From contig JALSUN010000160.1 of the NCBI GenBank assembly GCA_027061425.1, positions 1 through 8,172 on the forward strand: 8,172 nt of DNA, read 5' to 3'. The notes under the pieces are model-generated. The model did not search any database. It had not been told where the DNA came from and saw only the letters and a program-made list of their open reading frames with translations. Position 1 is the first letter of the stretch; each line of letters starts with the position of its first letter. This document shows, piece by piece, positions 1 to 5,626 of the stretch. Source of the DNA: Helicobacteraceae bacterium (GTDB lineage Bacteria > Campylobacterota > Campylobacteria > Campylobacterales > Sulfurimonadaceae). A program made the position numbers and the translations under genes.

Positions 1-625
1 CCTTATGCTTACCAAATCGCATCGGTTTTGTAATAAGTACAGGGGTCTGCGTGAGTTCCACCATTTTTTCCACTTCATTGACTCCGGGAAATTTTTCTTT
101 AACCGCCACTCTTAACTTGCTCAAGAGCAGTTTCAAAAAGAGAACATCACCTAAAGCATCATGTGCCTTTAACTCTATGCCCAGCTTTTTTGCCTCGGCT
201 TCTTCCTCTTTATAAAGTTCAAGTGAATAACGAAAATACTGCAGTCGGTGAAAGTCAGAATCAGGAAAAACGTGTTTAGAGACACGCAAAGTATCAATAA
301 GTTTCATTTTTAACTCAAAACCCTCTTTTTTCAACATCCCCAAGTCAAAAGGGGCATTATGAATAATCATATAATTTTCAGGGGTATTAAGCTCTAGCAG
401 GCGATGATATGAAGGAAGTTCTGTACATGCAGGTGCATCTGCTATCATGTCCGGTGTGATGTTATGGACTTCCATCGCACCGATACCTATAGGAACTTCC
501 GCCAGGCAGAGTTCATTGTAAAGTTCTATCTCTTTACCACCAAGTACCAGGTACCCTAACTGAATCACACGGTCAGTCTCACTTGCACCGGTTGTCTCTG
601 TATCTAAAATAATATATTTTGCCAT
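1..625 (-). CDS. DEDDh 3'-5' exonuclease, exonuclease X-like (C-terminus cut off by window edge)
   Basis: A DnaQ-fold exonuclease that would remove nucleotides from DNA 3' ends in the cytoplasm. 208 residues are visible. All five DEDDh residues can be placed: D8 and E10 in ILDTETTG (Exo I), D94 in HNAPFDLG (Exo II), and H155 and D160 in AHDALGD (Exo III, H-x4-D). The last visible residues, KPMRFGKHK (200-208), resemble the start of the small DUF3820-type segment (MPFGKxKG) often found after the nuclease domain in exonuclease X-like proteins, so the full protein is probably longer by a few dozen residues. The ATG at 623-625 sits behind an AGGG-type ribosome site. It follows the 124-residue gene by 33 bases and is likely co-transcribed with it, though a TATAAT at 651-656 could give it its own promoter. 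It could also be annotated as a DNA polymerase III epsilon-like protein, but no polymerase partner is visible. Confidence 0.9.
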   Translation of the reverse strand, partial: MAKYIILDTETTGASETDRVIQLGYLVLGGKEIELYNELCLAEVPIGIGAMEVHNITPDMIADAPACTELPSYHRLLELNTPENYMIIHNAPFDLGMLKKEGFELKMKLIDTLRVSKHVFPDSDFHRLQYFRYSLELYKEEEAEAKKLGIELKAHDALGDVLFLKLLLSKLRVAVKEKFPGVNEVEKMVELTQTPVLITKPMRFGKHK

Positions 626-650
626 CAATGATCCCTATAAGTAAAGAGAG

Positions 651-656
651 ATTATA
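651..656 (-). promoter_or_regulatory. Possible -10 box before the exonuclease gene
   Basis: TATAAT on the minus strand lies in the 33-base gap before the exonuclease. It would give a leader of roughly 19-20 bases. There is no recognisable -35 box, which is common in Campylobacterota. It may simply be an AT-rich gap inside an operon. Confidence 0.3.
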
Positions 657-658
657 AG

Positions 659-1033
659 TTATTGAAAATTAATATAAGGTTCAATGTCAAAAGTCTCTAA
701 AGCATCTAAATAGAGCATGTTGACCTCAAGGTCCACATAGGCATTACCCGCTTCCAAACGGTACTCGAATTCAAAATAGTGCACTATCTCCCACGCTATA
801 TGCTTACCTTTAATACTACAATCTGTCAGTAATATGGGCTCATTTAGCTCTTCAAACACCTCTTCTATAATACACTTTATCTTCGTCAGATCATGCTCAC
901 CAAAAACTTCACAGAGGCGGGTAAAAGGAATACTCAATAAAGCATCATCAGTATAGAGATAAGTGAAATAGATGTCATTAGCCATACGCACAGCTCTGTC
1001 ACTGGGTCGACCTCGGGTCAGATGTTGCTTCAC
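659..1033 (-). CDS. Uncharacterised 124-residue cytoplasmic protein
   Basis: I do not recognise the family. The protein has no signal peptide, membrane segment or metal-binding cluster. A basic N-terminus (residues 2-16, with RGRPSDRAVR) is followed by a mostly helical-looking acidic stretch (about 19-65, with EEVFEELNEP) and a C-terminal part rich in aromatic and acidic residues (about 80-124). The basic start followed by alternating helices could suit a small nucleic-acid-binding protein, but no motif supports this. The start chosen is a GTG at 1031-1033, behind AAGAAG. An out-of-frame ATG overlaps it at 1033-1035 and meets a stop at once. The next in-frame start is M17 (983-985), which would remove the basic region. 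It precedes the exonuclease gene by 33 bases on the same strand, so a shared transcript and a DNA-related role are possible. Confidence 0.7.
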   Translation of the reverse strand: MKQHLTRGRPSDRAVRMANDIYFTYLYTDDALLSIPFTRLCEVFGEHDLTKIKCIIEEVFEELNEPILLTDCSIKGKHIAWEIVHYFEFEYRLEAGNAYVDLEVNMLYLDALETFDIEPYINFQ

Positions 1034-1060
1034 ATTGCTTCTTGTAATTTAATTTCACAT

Positions 1061-1066
1061 ATTATA
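1061..1066 (-). promoter_or_regulatory. -10 box for the 124-residue gene/exonuclease unit
   Basis: TATAAT on the minus strand lies 27 bases upstream of the GTG start, giving a predicted leader of about 20 bases. No good -35 box lies 16-18 bases further upstream; that position is occupied by the AT-rich palindrome at 1079-1094. Confidence 0.5.
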
Positions 1067-1078
1067 ATGCTTTTAGAC

Positions 1079-1094
1079 TTTTAATATATTAAAA
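1079..1094. repeat. 16-bp perfect AT palindrome in the divergent promoter region
   Basis: TTTTAATA followed directly by TATTAAAA makes a perfect two-fold palindrome between the two divergent -10 boxes (1061-1066 minus, 1135-1140 plus). It lies where a -35 element of the leftward promoter would be. It could be an operator for a dimeric regulator, an UP-like AT element, or chance in AT-rich DNA. Confidence 0.35.
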
Positions 1095-1134
1095 TTCCAA
1101 ACTAGTTTTCTCACTACTCTAAAGGTTTTCACTA

Positions 1135-1140
1135 TATAAT
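1135..1140 (+). promoter_or_regulatory. -10 box directly in front of the amidase start
   Basis: A perfect TATAAT ends only 5 bases before the amidase ATG (1146-1148). Transcription starting 6-7 bases after the box would begin at or next to the ATG, giving a leaderless or nearly leaderless mRNA. This fits the lack of any Shine-Dalgarno sequence just before the ATG; the nearest AAAGG is over 20 bases away. No -35 consensus is visible. Confidence 0.45.
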
Positions 1141-1145
1141 ACTTC

Positions 1146-1793
1146 ATGATTAAATTAATATTTCTACTCCTGCTACTCACCCTTTCAGTACATGCCCTTG
1201 TCATAAAACAGATGCCCATCTCTTTTTCTAAAGAGCGACAGAACCTTACTTTAGAGTATATGCAAAAACACTATGCCATCACTCAAAAAAATATAGTGAT
1301 AACACCTAAGATCATCATTATTCACTACACAGCTATCAACTCTTTGAAGGGCTCTTTTCAAGCTTTCAACCCCGAAAAGCTTCCCTCATCTCGCAGTGAT
1401 ATCGCTTCTAAAAATGCCAGTGTCAATGTCTCTGTACCCTACCTCATAGATACCGATGGGACCATCTACCAACTCATGCCCGACAATTGGATGGGGCGTC
1501 ATGTAATAGGTCTGAATTTCAACAGTATTGGTATAGAGAATGTAGGTACGTTAAACACCTTGACTCCTGCACAACTGCGCTCCAACATCGCCCTTGTCAA
1601 GTATCTAAAGAACAAGTACCCCTCCATTAGCTACCTATCACCCCATTCTGACTACCGCTGTTTTGAGTCTTCACCCCTCTGGTTAGAAAGAGACAAAGGC
1701 TACCGCACCCATAAAGAGGATCCGGGTTCCCTTTTTATGTCCAAGATCTACAGCGCCATTACTGACCTTAAAAAAGCACCCTGTCATCCATGA
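1146..1793 (+). CDS. Exported N-acetylmuramoyl-L-alanine amidase (Amidase_2/PGRP fold)
   Basis: A zinc amidase predicted to cut the MurNAc-L-Ala bond and free stem peptides from peptidoglycan in the periplasm. The N-terminus is a hydrophobic export signal (about residues 3-18, MIKLIFLLLL..VHA). The domain spans about 53-205. Probable zinc ligands are H60 (IIIHYTA), H167 (SPHSDY) and D192 in HKEDPG; K190, two residues before D192, matches the catalytic Lys of T7 lysozyme-type amidases. VSVPYLIDTDGTIYQL (95-110) and GRHVIGLNFNSIGIENVG (117-134) are the family core. Many AmpD-like relatives have His where P98 stands, but Y99 is kept. At 215 residues it has the amidase domain and little else. It is first in a three-gene operon; its stop overlaps the DUF819 start (ATGA, 1790-1793). 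The context suggests peptide recycling more than cell separation. It has no ribosome site and may be translated from a leaderless message. Confidence 0.9.
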   Translation: MIKLIFLLLLLTLSVHALVIKQMPISFSKERQNLTLEYMQKHYAITQKNIVITPKIIIIHYTAINSLKGSFQAFNPEKLPSSRSDIASKNASVNVSVPYLIDTDGTIYQLMPDNWMGRHVIGLNFNSIGIENVGTLNTLTPAQLRSNIALVKYLKNKYPSISYLSPHSDYRCFESSPLWLERDKGYRTHKEDPGSLFMSKIYSAITDLKKAPCHP

Positions 1794-2926
1794 TAAGTAC
1801 ATCACTGTTTTATCTTTTTAGTGTGGCACTGCTTGCACTTGTAGTTGCAACTCTAGAGAGGTATTCAAAACATAAACTTTTTTCCTACCTCCCTTCTGTT
1901 GTCATCATCTACGCAGGTGCTATGCTCTTAGCACAATCTGGGCTCTGGCAAGAGAACAGTGCCCTACATGAGACCTATAAAAGTGTCAAGACCTACCTTT
2001 TGCCCGCCATGCTCTTTGTGATGCTTATTCAGATAGATCTAAAAGCCTTTGTGCGACTGGGAAAGGGGCTTGTGATCGCTTACATCGCAGCTGTTCTTTC
2101 TCTCTCCTTTGCCTTTATTTCCATATTTTGGCTCTTTTCACTCTCTGCTGATGAGGCCGGAATTTTTGCAACACTTGCAGGAAGTTGGACAGGGGGAACA
2201 GCCAACATGCTTGCCATCGCAGGCGCACTTAATGTTGATGAGACCCTTATGGGTTACGCACTCATCGTGGACTCAGTAAACTACACCTTATGGGTGATGA
2301 CCCTTCTCTTCATCGTAGGTTTTGCACCCCAATTTAACCGCTGGACAGAGGCTAACTTCTCCTTAGAGTCATTAAACATCAACACTCAAAAGATCTCACA
2401 AAAAAAGAGCCCACTTCTCTTGGGTGCACTTTTTATCTTCTCTCTTGGTATCGCTTATATTAGCTATAGGTTTGCTACCCAACTCAGTGGACTTTCTACC
2501 ACAACATGGAGTGTACTCATCGCAACCATTTTAGGGGTTATCGCCTCATTTACCCCGCTCAAAAAGCTTGCAGGTACCACGGCGCTCTCTTCTGGTATGT
2601 TGATGCTGCTTATCGCGCTTGTTGGCTCACAAGCCCACCTTTCTGGTTTTAGTGAGGTACCCTTTTACCTGTTCTTGGGACTGCTCATCTTGCTCTTTCA
2701 TGCTCTGATCATGGTTATTGTGGCCAAAATCTTCAAACTCGACCTCTTTAGTATTGGTGTCGCTTCTCTTGCCAACATAGGAGGTGTCGCATCTGCACCC
2801 ATACTCGCAGCAGCCTACCATCGTTCTCTCATCGGAGTTGCTGTCTTGATGGCTATTATGGGCTATATGATAGGTACTTTTGCTGGTCTTGGCATCGGGT
2901 ATGTATTACAAGGAATTGCTAAATGA
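1790..2926 (+). CDS. DUF819 family multi-pass inner membrane protein, possible peptide transporter
   Basis: A 378-residue, very hydrophobic protein with about 11-12 membrane segments (approximately 3-21, 33-50, 70-87, 92-117, 125-147, 153-178, 207-228, 238-256, 264-283, 290-313, 320-342, 346-372). Two Gly-rich motifs, GSWTGGTANM (131-140) and ANIGGVASAP (329-338), occupy similar places in the two halves. This pattern is typical of DUF819 (YjcL-like) proteins and of transporters built as two related halves. A loop at about 182-207 separates the halves. The family has no established substrate as far as I know. The gene overlaps the amidase stop and the epimerase start by 4 bases each and has no clear ribosome site, so translation is probably coupled. 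Sitting between a periplasmic amidase and a cytoplasmic dipeptide epimerase, it is a candidate importer of murein peptides. That role is inference; the family call is firm. Confidence 0.85.
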   Translation: MISTSLFYLFSVALLALVVATLERYSKHKLFSYLPSVVIIYAGAMLLAQSGLWQENSALHETYKSVKTYLLPAMLFVMLIQIDLKAFVRLGKGLVIAYIAAVLSLSFAFISIFWLFSLSADEAGIFATLAGSWTGGTANMLAIAGALNVDETLMGYALIVDSVNYTLWVMTLLFIVGFAPQFNRWTEANFSLESLNINTQKISQKKSPLLLGALFIFSLGIAYISYRFATQLSGLSTTTWSVLIATILGVIASFTPLKKLAGTTALSSGMLMLLIALVGSQAHLSGFSEVPFYLFLGLLILLFHALIMVIVAKIFKLDLFSIGVASLANIGGVASAPILAAAYHRSLIGVAVLMAIMGYMIGTFAGLGIGYVLQGIAK

Positions 2927-4212
2927 AGATCATAGCTATTAGTACAACTGTAGAAAAGATTCCTCTGCGAACCCCCTTTATCACCGCATTACGTCGTGTT
3001 GACACCGTTGAAAACTTACGTATCTGTATTCATACCGACACCTACAACATAGGACTCGGCGCAGCGCCTGCAACTAAGGCTGTAACAGGAGAAGACCTTA
3101 AAAGCATAAACAAGTGCATCAAGCAAGACATAACACCACAACTTGTTGGCGAGACATTTGAGCTTGTACCGCTTTTAGAAAAGTTACACCATCTCTGCGA
3201 AGGTCATTCAAGTGCTAAAGCAGCCATCGATATGGCACTTTACGACTTGGCCGCACTTATAAAAGAGCAAAATTTGGTTACTTTTTTAGGCGCAGAGGCT
3301 CTACCTTTAGAGACTGTTTTAACCATCAGCCTTAAAAGTCCACGAGAGATGGCAGAAGATGCACAAAAAGCATATGCAAGAGGGTTTAGACAGTTAAAAG
3401 TAAAAGTGGGTGGCGGAGATAATTTAGATATAGAGCGTATTAAAGCGATACGAGCCATAGTACCTCAAGCCCATCTTCTTATAGATGCCAACCAAGCATG
3501 GGATGTAGAAAGTTCTCACACTATTATAGACGCGGTAACACCTCTAAACATTGAGCTTATAGAACAGCCTGTCATCGGCAGTGACATAGAGGCACTTAAA
3601 GCAGTGACACAAAAGAGTCACATCCCCATCCTTGCAGATGAGGCAGTCTTTACATTAGAAGATGCTAAAAAAGTGATAGAAGAGAAAGCCTGCGATCTTA
3701 TCAACATCAAGCTCATGAAATGTGGTGGTATTTCTAAAGCCATAGAGATCATAAAGTACTGCCAGATCAAGGGTGTAAAGTGTATGATGGGTTCCATGTT
3801 AGAAGGCCCCACCTCCATCACACTCACCGCCCAACTGGTGATGGCCTACAGAGATGCCTTCAGTCACATAGACCTTGACAGTCCCCTGCTCTACAAAAAA
3901 ATCCCTACAGGAACCGGTCTTGGCTTTTTCAACAACATCCTCTCTTTAGAGGAAGATGACTTCTACTACTGTTACATTGTACTTTGTGCTGACAACACCT
4001 ACTATACCGGTGTTGCAAAAGTTTTAGAGAGACGTATAGAAGAACATAACAGTGGAAAAAATGGGGCCAAATACACTAAAAACAGACGTCCTGTGCATCT
4101 GGTCTATGCGGAGAAGTACCGTTCTAAAAATGCAGCTTTAAAAAGAGAGATCAATATTAAGAAGTTAACTCGTATACAAAAAGAACAACTGGTTGCACTA
4201 TATAACCCATAA
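2923..4212 (+). CDS. L-Ala-D/L-Glu dipeptide epimerase fused to a C-terminal GIY-YIG domain
   Basis: Residues 1-345 are an enolase-superfamily epimerase (YkfB/YcjG type) that interconverts L-Ala-D-Glu and L-Ala-L-Glu in murein peptide breakdown. Visible residues: R24 (TALRR), the acid/base pair K159-x-K161 (LKVKVGG) and K263 (NIKLMKCGG), the magnesium ligands D188 (LIDAN), E214 (LIEQP) and D239 (ILADE), and D317-x-D319 (HIDLDS), the DxD motif that holds the dipeptide amino group in characterised Ala-Glu epimerases. Residues 347-429 match small UPF0213/YhbQ-like GIY-YIG proteins: YYCYIVLCAD (348-357), YTG (361-363), LERRIEEHNSG (368-378), AKYTKNRRPVHLVY (382-395) and LKREINIKKL (406-415), including the conserved Arg and Glu. 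Epimerases of this group usually end near residue 345-365. No ATG, GTG or TTG in frame lies at the junction. An AAGGA ribosome site is at 2910-2914 and the start overlaps the DUF819 stop. Confidence 0.9.
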   Translation: MKIIAISTTVEKIPLRTPFITALRRVDTVENLRICIHTDTYNIGLGAAPATKAVTGEDLKSINKCIKQDITPQLVGETFELVPLLEKLHHLCEGHSSAKAAIDMALYDLAALIKEQNLVTFLGAEALPLETVLTISLKSPREMAEDAQKAYARGFRQLKVKVGGGDNLDIERIKAIRAIVPQAHLLIDANQAWDVESSHTIIDAVTPLNIELIEQPVIGSDIEALKAVTQKSHIPILADEAVFTLEDAKKVIEEKACDLINIKLMKCGGISKAIEIIKYCQIKGVKCMMGSMLEGPTSITLTAQLVMAYRDAFSHIDLDSPLLYKKIPTGTGLGFFNNILSLEEDDFYYCYIVLCADNTYYTGVAKVLERRIEEHNSGKNGAKYTKNRRPVHLVYAEKYRSKNAALKREINIKKLTRIQKEQLVALYNP

Positions 4213-4225
4213 GTTAGGCACGGTT

Positions 4226-4280
4226 AAAAATTAGAAGAGAGAGATTAAGGTGCAGTGTTCTCTATCTCTTTTAATTTTTT
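4226..4280. terminator. Bidirectional terminator between convergent genes, overlapping the 3' end of a coding region
   Basis: Left arm 4226-4240 (AAAAATTA, G, AAGAGA) pairs with right arm 4265-4279 (TCTCTT, T, TAATTTTT) as 15 base pairs including one G-U. After one mismatch (4241/4264), three more pairs follow (4242-4244 with 4261-4263). On the plus strand the stem ends in TTTTTT (4275-4280); on the minus strand it ends in TTTTT (complement of 4226-4230). It therefore fits Rho-independent termination in both directions. The loop contains the stop codon of the rightmost-reading thioredoxin-like gene (4245-4247), and the right arm lies inside its last codons. Confidence 0.75.
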
Positions 4281-4640
4281 CAGAAACCCCTCTGGTCCAG
4301 GAATCTTAGTCAGTGGTTTGCCTATCTGCTTGGCATTTTCATCTAAGAAATAGATAGTGGGAACCTGATAGACTTTATAGCCTTCACGGCGGTCATACTC
4401 TATATCTATCTCGATGGCAACAAAATGTTCATTGACATAATCAGATACGTTTTTATCAAAACTAATCGTCCATGTTACGGCTTCACAAGCGACAGAGTCC
4501 TCTTTAGAGAAATAGACGAGTACCTTTTTATGGTTCTTTTTAGCCTCTTTGATCCCAGACTTATAATCATCAGCCCAATACATATCAGCAAAAAGGGATA
4601 CGGACAAAAAAGTTAAACTTAAAAAAAATCTTACAAGCAT
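4245..4640 (-). CDS. Exported thioredoxin-fold protein with SxxC in place of CxxC
   Basis: A 131-residue periplasmic protein of the Thioredoxin_7/DUF255-like type. The signal peptide is about residues 1-18 (VSLFA before DMYWADD). The mature start WADDYKSGI is shared with the two paralogues at 5627-6016 and 6121-6510. The redox site is altered: KEDSVACEAV (46-55) has S49 and C52 where the paralogues have CSLC and CHVC, and C52 is the only cysteine in the protein. The cis-proline loop VPTIYF (93-98) is intact, so the fold is probably kept. A single-cysteine site cannot make the usual internal disulfide. It could form mixed disulfides, bind a partner, or act as a reductase in the manner of monothiol proteins. 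It is preceded by an extended -10 box at 4662-4667 and its end lies within the terminator hairpin. Confidence 0.88.
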   Translation of the reverse strand: MLVRFFLSLTFLSVSLFADMYWADDYKSGIKEAKKNHKKVLVYFSKEDSVACEAVTWTISFDKNVSDYVNEHFVAIEIDIEYDRREGYKVYQVPTIYFLDENAKQIGKPLTKIPGPEGFLKKLKEIENTAP

Positions 4641-4661
4641 TACTATCTCTCTTTTTTTGAA

Positions 4662-4667
4662 ATTATA
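4662..4667 (-). promoter_or_regulatory. Extended -10 promoter (TGCTATAAT) for the SxxC thioredoxin-like gene
   Basis: TATAAT on the minus strand is preceded by TGC, making a TGn-extended -10 box, with a predicted start near 4655. The leader contains a purine-rich AGAGAGATAG ribosome-binding stretch shortly before the ATG (4638-4640). This suggests the gene is transcribed separately from the two genes upstream. Confidence 0.6.
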
Positions 4668-4713
4668 GCATACACCTCATACTATTGTCTCAGCTAAAAA
4701 TGGAATTTTAACT

Positions 4714-5304
4714 CTAGTACACCCTAAGTCGAGATGAACTACTAGAATTTTGTGTGATCATTTTGCTAATCTCATTAGCAGTATAAACATGTTCTACAGT
4801 AGATTCATTTAATAGGTCTTCACGTATCTTGATAATAAGAGAACCCAGTGCTTTGGAGAGGACCTCTTTATCGTTTGTAAAGCTGCCATCCGTAGAAATT
4901 TGAGAGATCACCGTAAGAAATCTCTGATACTCGTTTAAAACATCTGCAGAGGCGAAAATAGCCAAGCGGTGTGTAATAAACTCTAGCTTAGTCAATTCCA
5001 AATTACTAAAACCATCTACACTAGACATCGTCTCCATAAGATCGAGCAAACGCTCATAAGTCTTTGTTTTAAGATCAAGGAACATAATATTTTGCTCTTT
5101 TTCTATCTCAACAGCAGTCTGCTTGTTCAACAAAAGTGCCGTAATAAAGATAGTCGCTAAAGTTCCAAGAACAATAATAACGATCTCCTGAGTAAAAGGA
5201 GTAGTGTCAGTAACCTTATAAGCCAGTCGTAGGTAAATATATCCGGCAACTATCGTTACAAGTGTCAATGTGAGGTAAAAAAGATTTTTTATCTTAAGAT
5301 TCAT
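4714..5304 (-). CDS. Uncharacterised membrane-anchored protein with two N-terminal membrane segments
   Basis: A 196-residue protein I do not recognise; 198 residues if the GTG at 5308-5310 is used. The ATG at 5302-5304 is preferred because GAAG lies 5 bases before it, but both ribosome sites are weak. Two membrane segments (about residues 7-28 and 40-60 from the ATG) are joined by a short loop containing TDTTPFTQE. A long helical soluble part follows (about 65-185): a charged start EIEKEQNIMFLDLKTKTYERL that looks like a coiled coil, then further helices. The tail ends in a serine run (SSSSS) and RLRVY. Membrane hairpin plus coiled coil is a common plan for small envelope-associated proteins of unknown role. 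It begins about 20 bases after the end of the acidic 88-residue gene, so the two are probably one operon and may interact. There is no catalytic motif. It is followed by a weak hairpin at 4692-4713. Confidence 0.75.
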   Translation of the reverse strand: MNLKIKNLFYLTLTLVTIVAGYIYLRLAYKVTDTTPFTQEIVIIVLGTLATIFITALLLNKQTAVEIEKEQNIMFLDLKTKTYERLLDLMETMSSVDGFSNLELTKLEFITHRLAIFASADVLNEYQRFLTVISQISTDGSFTNDKEVLSKALGSLIIKIREDLLNESTVEHVYTANEISKMITQNSSSSSRLRVY

Positions 5305-5324
5305 GGTCACTTCACTTGAAAAGC

Positions 5325-5591
5325 TTAAGCTTCTTCACCCTCAGCACGCATCTCTGCGATCTCAGCTAAAATCTCTTCAGCTTCCTCTTCTTCAAGTTCA
5401 CCAGTAAGTGCTTCTTCAAGCATCACTTTAAACTCTGTTTTAAGTTCTTGAAGCTCGTTAAGTTCTTCTTTAACCTCAGCAGTGGCTGTTTTGGCATCAT
5501 TGATAAGTTCAAAAAGTCCATCAATCACATCTTCTATTTCCGGGATAATGTCATTGTTTAATAAGTCTACAAGTTGTTCTGTTTTGGTCAT
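5325..5591 (-). CDS. Small, very acidic coiled-coil protein, unknown function
   Basis: An 88-residue cytoplasmic protein with no signal peptide, cysteine or membrane segment. It has 29 acidic residues (24 Glu, 5 Asp) against 6 Lys/Arg. The sequence is almost wholly helix-forming: a hydrophobic-rich amphipathic part (5-33, with QLVDLLNNDIIPEIEDVIDG), a probable coiled coil (36-62, EVKEELNELQELKTEF), and an acidic C-terminus (63-88, GELEEEEAEEILAEIAEM). The ATG at 5589-5591 has a good GGAG ribosome site 7 bases upstream, which supports a real gene. It lies 35 bases after a CxxC thioredoxin-like gene and just before the membrane-anchored gene. It could be a partner of the membrane protein's coiled coil or a small chaperone/adaptor-like protein; neither is shown by a motif. 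Confidence 0.75.
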   Translation of the reverse strand: MTKTEQLVDLLNNDIIPEIEDVIDGLFELINDAKTATAEVKEELNELQELKTEFKVMLEEALTGELEEEEAEEILAEIAEMRAEGEEA

Positions 5592-5603
5592 ATTTGGCTC
5601 CAG

Positions 5604-5624
5604 TAAAATAATTACGTTATTTTA
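5604..5624. repeat. 21-bp inverted repeat before the acidic-protein gene
   Basis: Perfect 8-bp arms TAAAATAA (5604-5611) and TTATTTTA (5617-5624) flank TTACG. It lies between the stop of the upstream thioredoxin-like gene (5627) and the ribosome site of the acidic-protein gene. It could be an operator, a weak AU hairpin, or part of a promoter: TAAAAT read on the minus strand at 5619-5624 is a plausible -10. The right half, ATTACGTTATTTTA (5611-5624), recurs at 7180-7193. Confidence 0.45.
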
Positions 5625-5626
5625 TC

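Noticed and set aside
2627..3827. Minus-strand open frames opposite the DUF819 and epimerase genes
   Set aside because: They are antisense to strongly supported proteins, with low-complexity or unlikely compositions and no motifs.
3949..3959. A separate GIY-YIG gene starting at the ATG within GAGGAAGATGA
   Set aside because: That ATG is one base out of the GIY-YIG frame. As the sequence stands, the domain can only be read as part of the epimerase frame.
4692..4713. Small hairpin after the membrane-anchored gene (AGUUAAAA/UUUUAGCU, 6-base loop)
   Set aside because: The stem is only 8 pairs, nearly all A-U plus one G-U, and no U-tract follows. It is too weak to call a terminator, though it is well placed directly after the stop.
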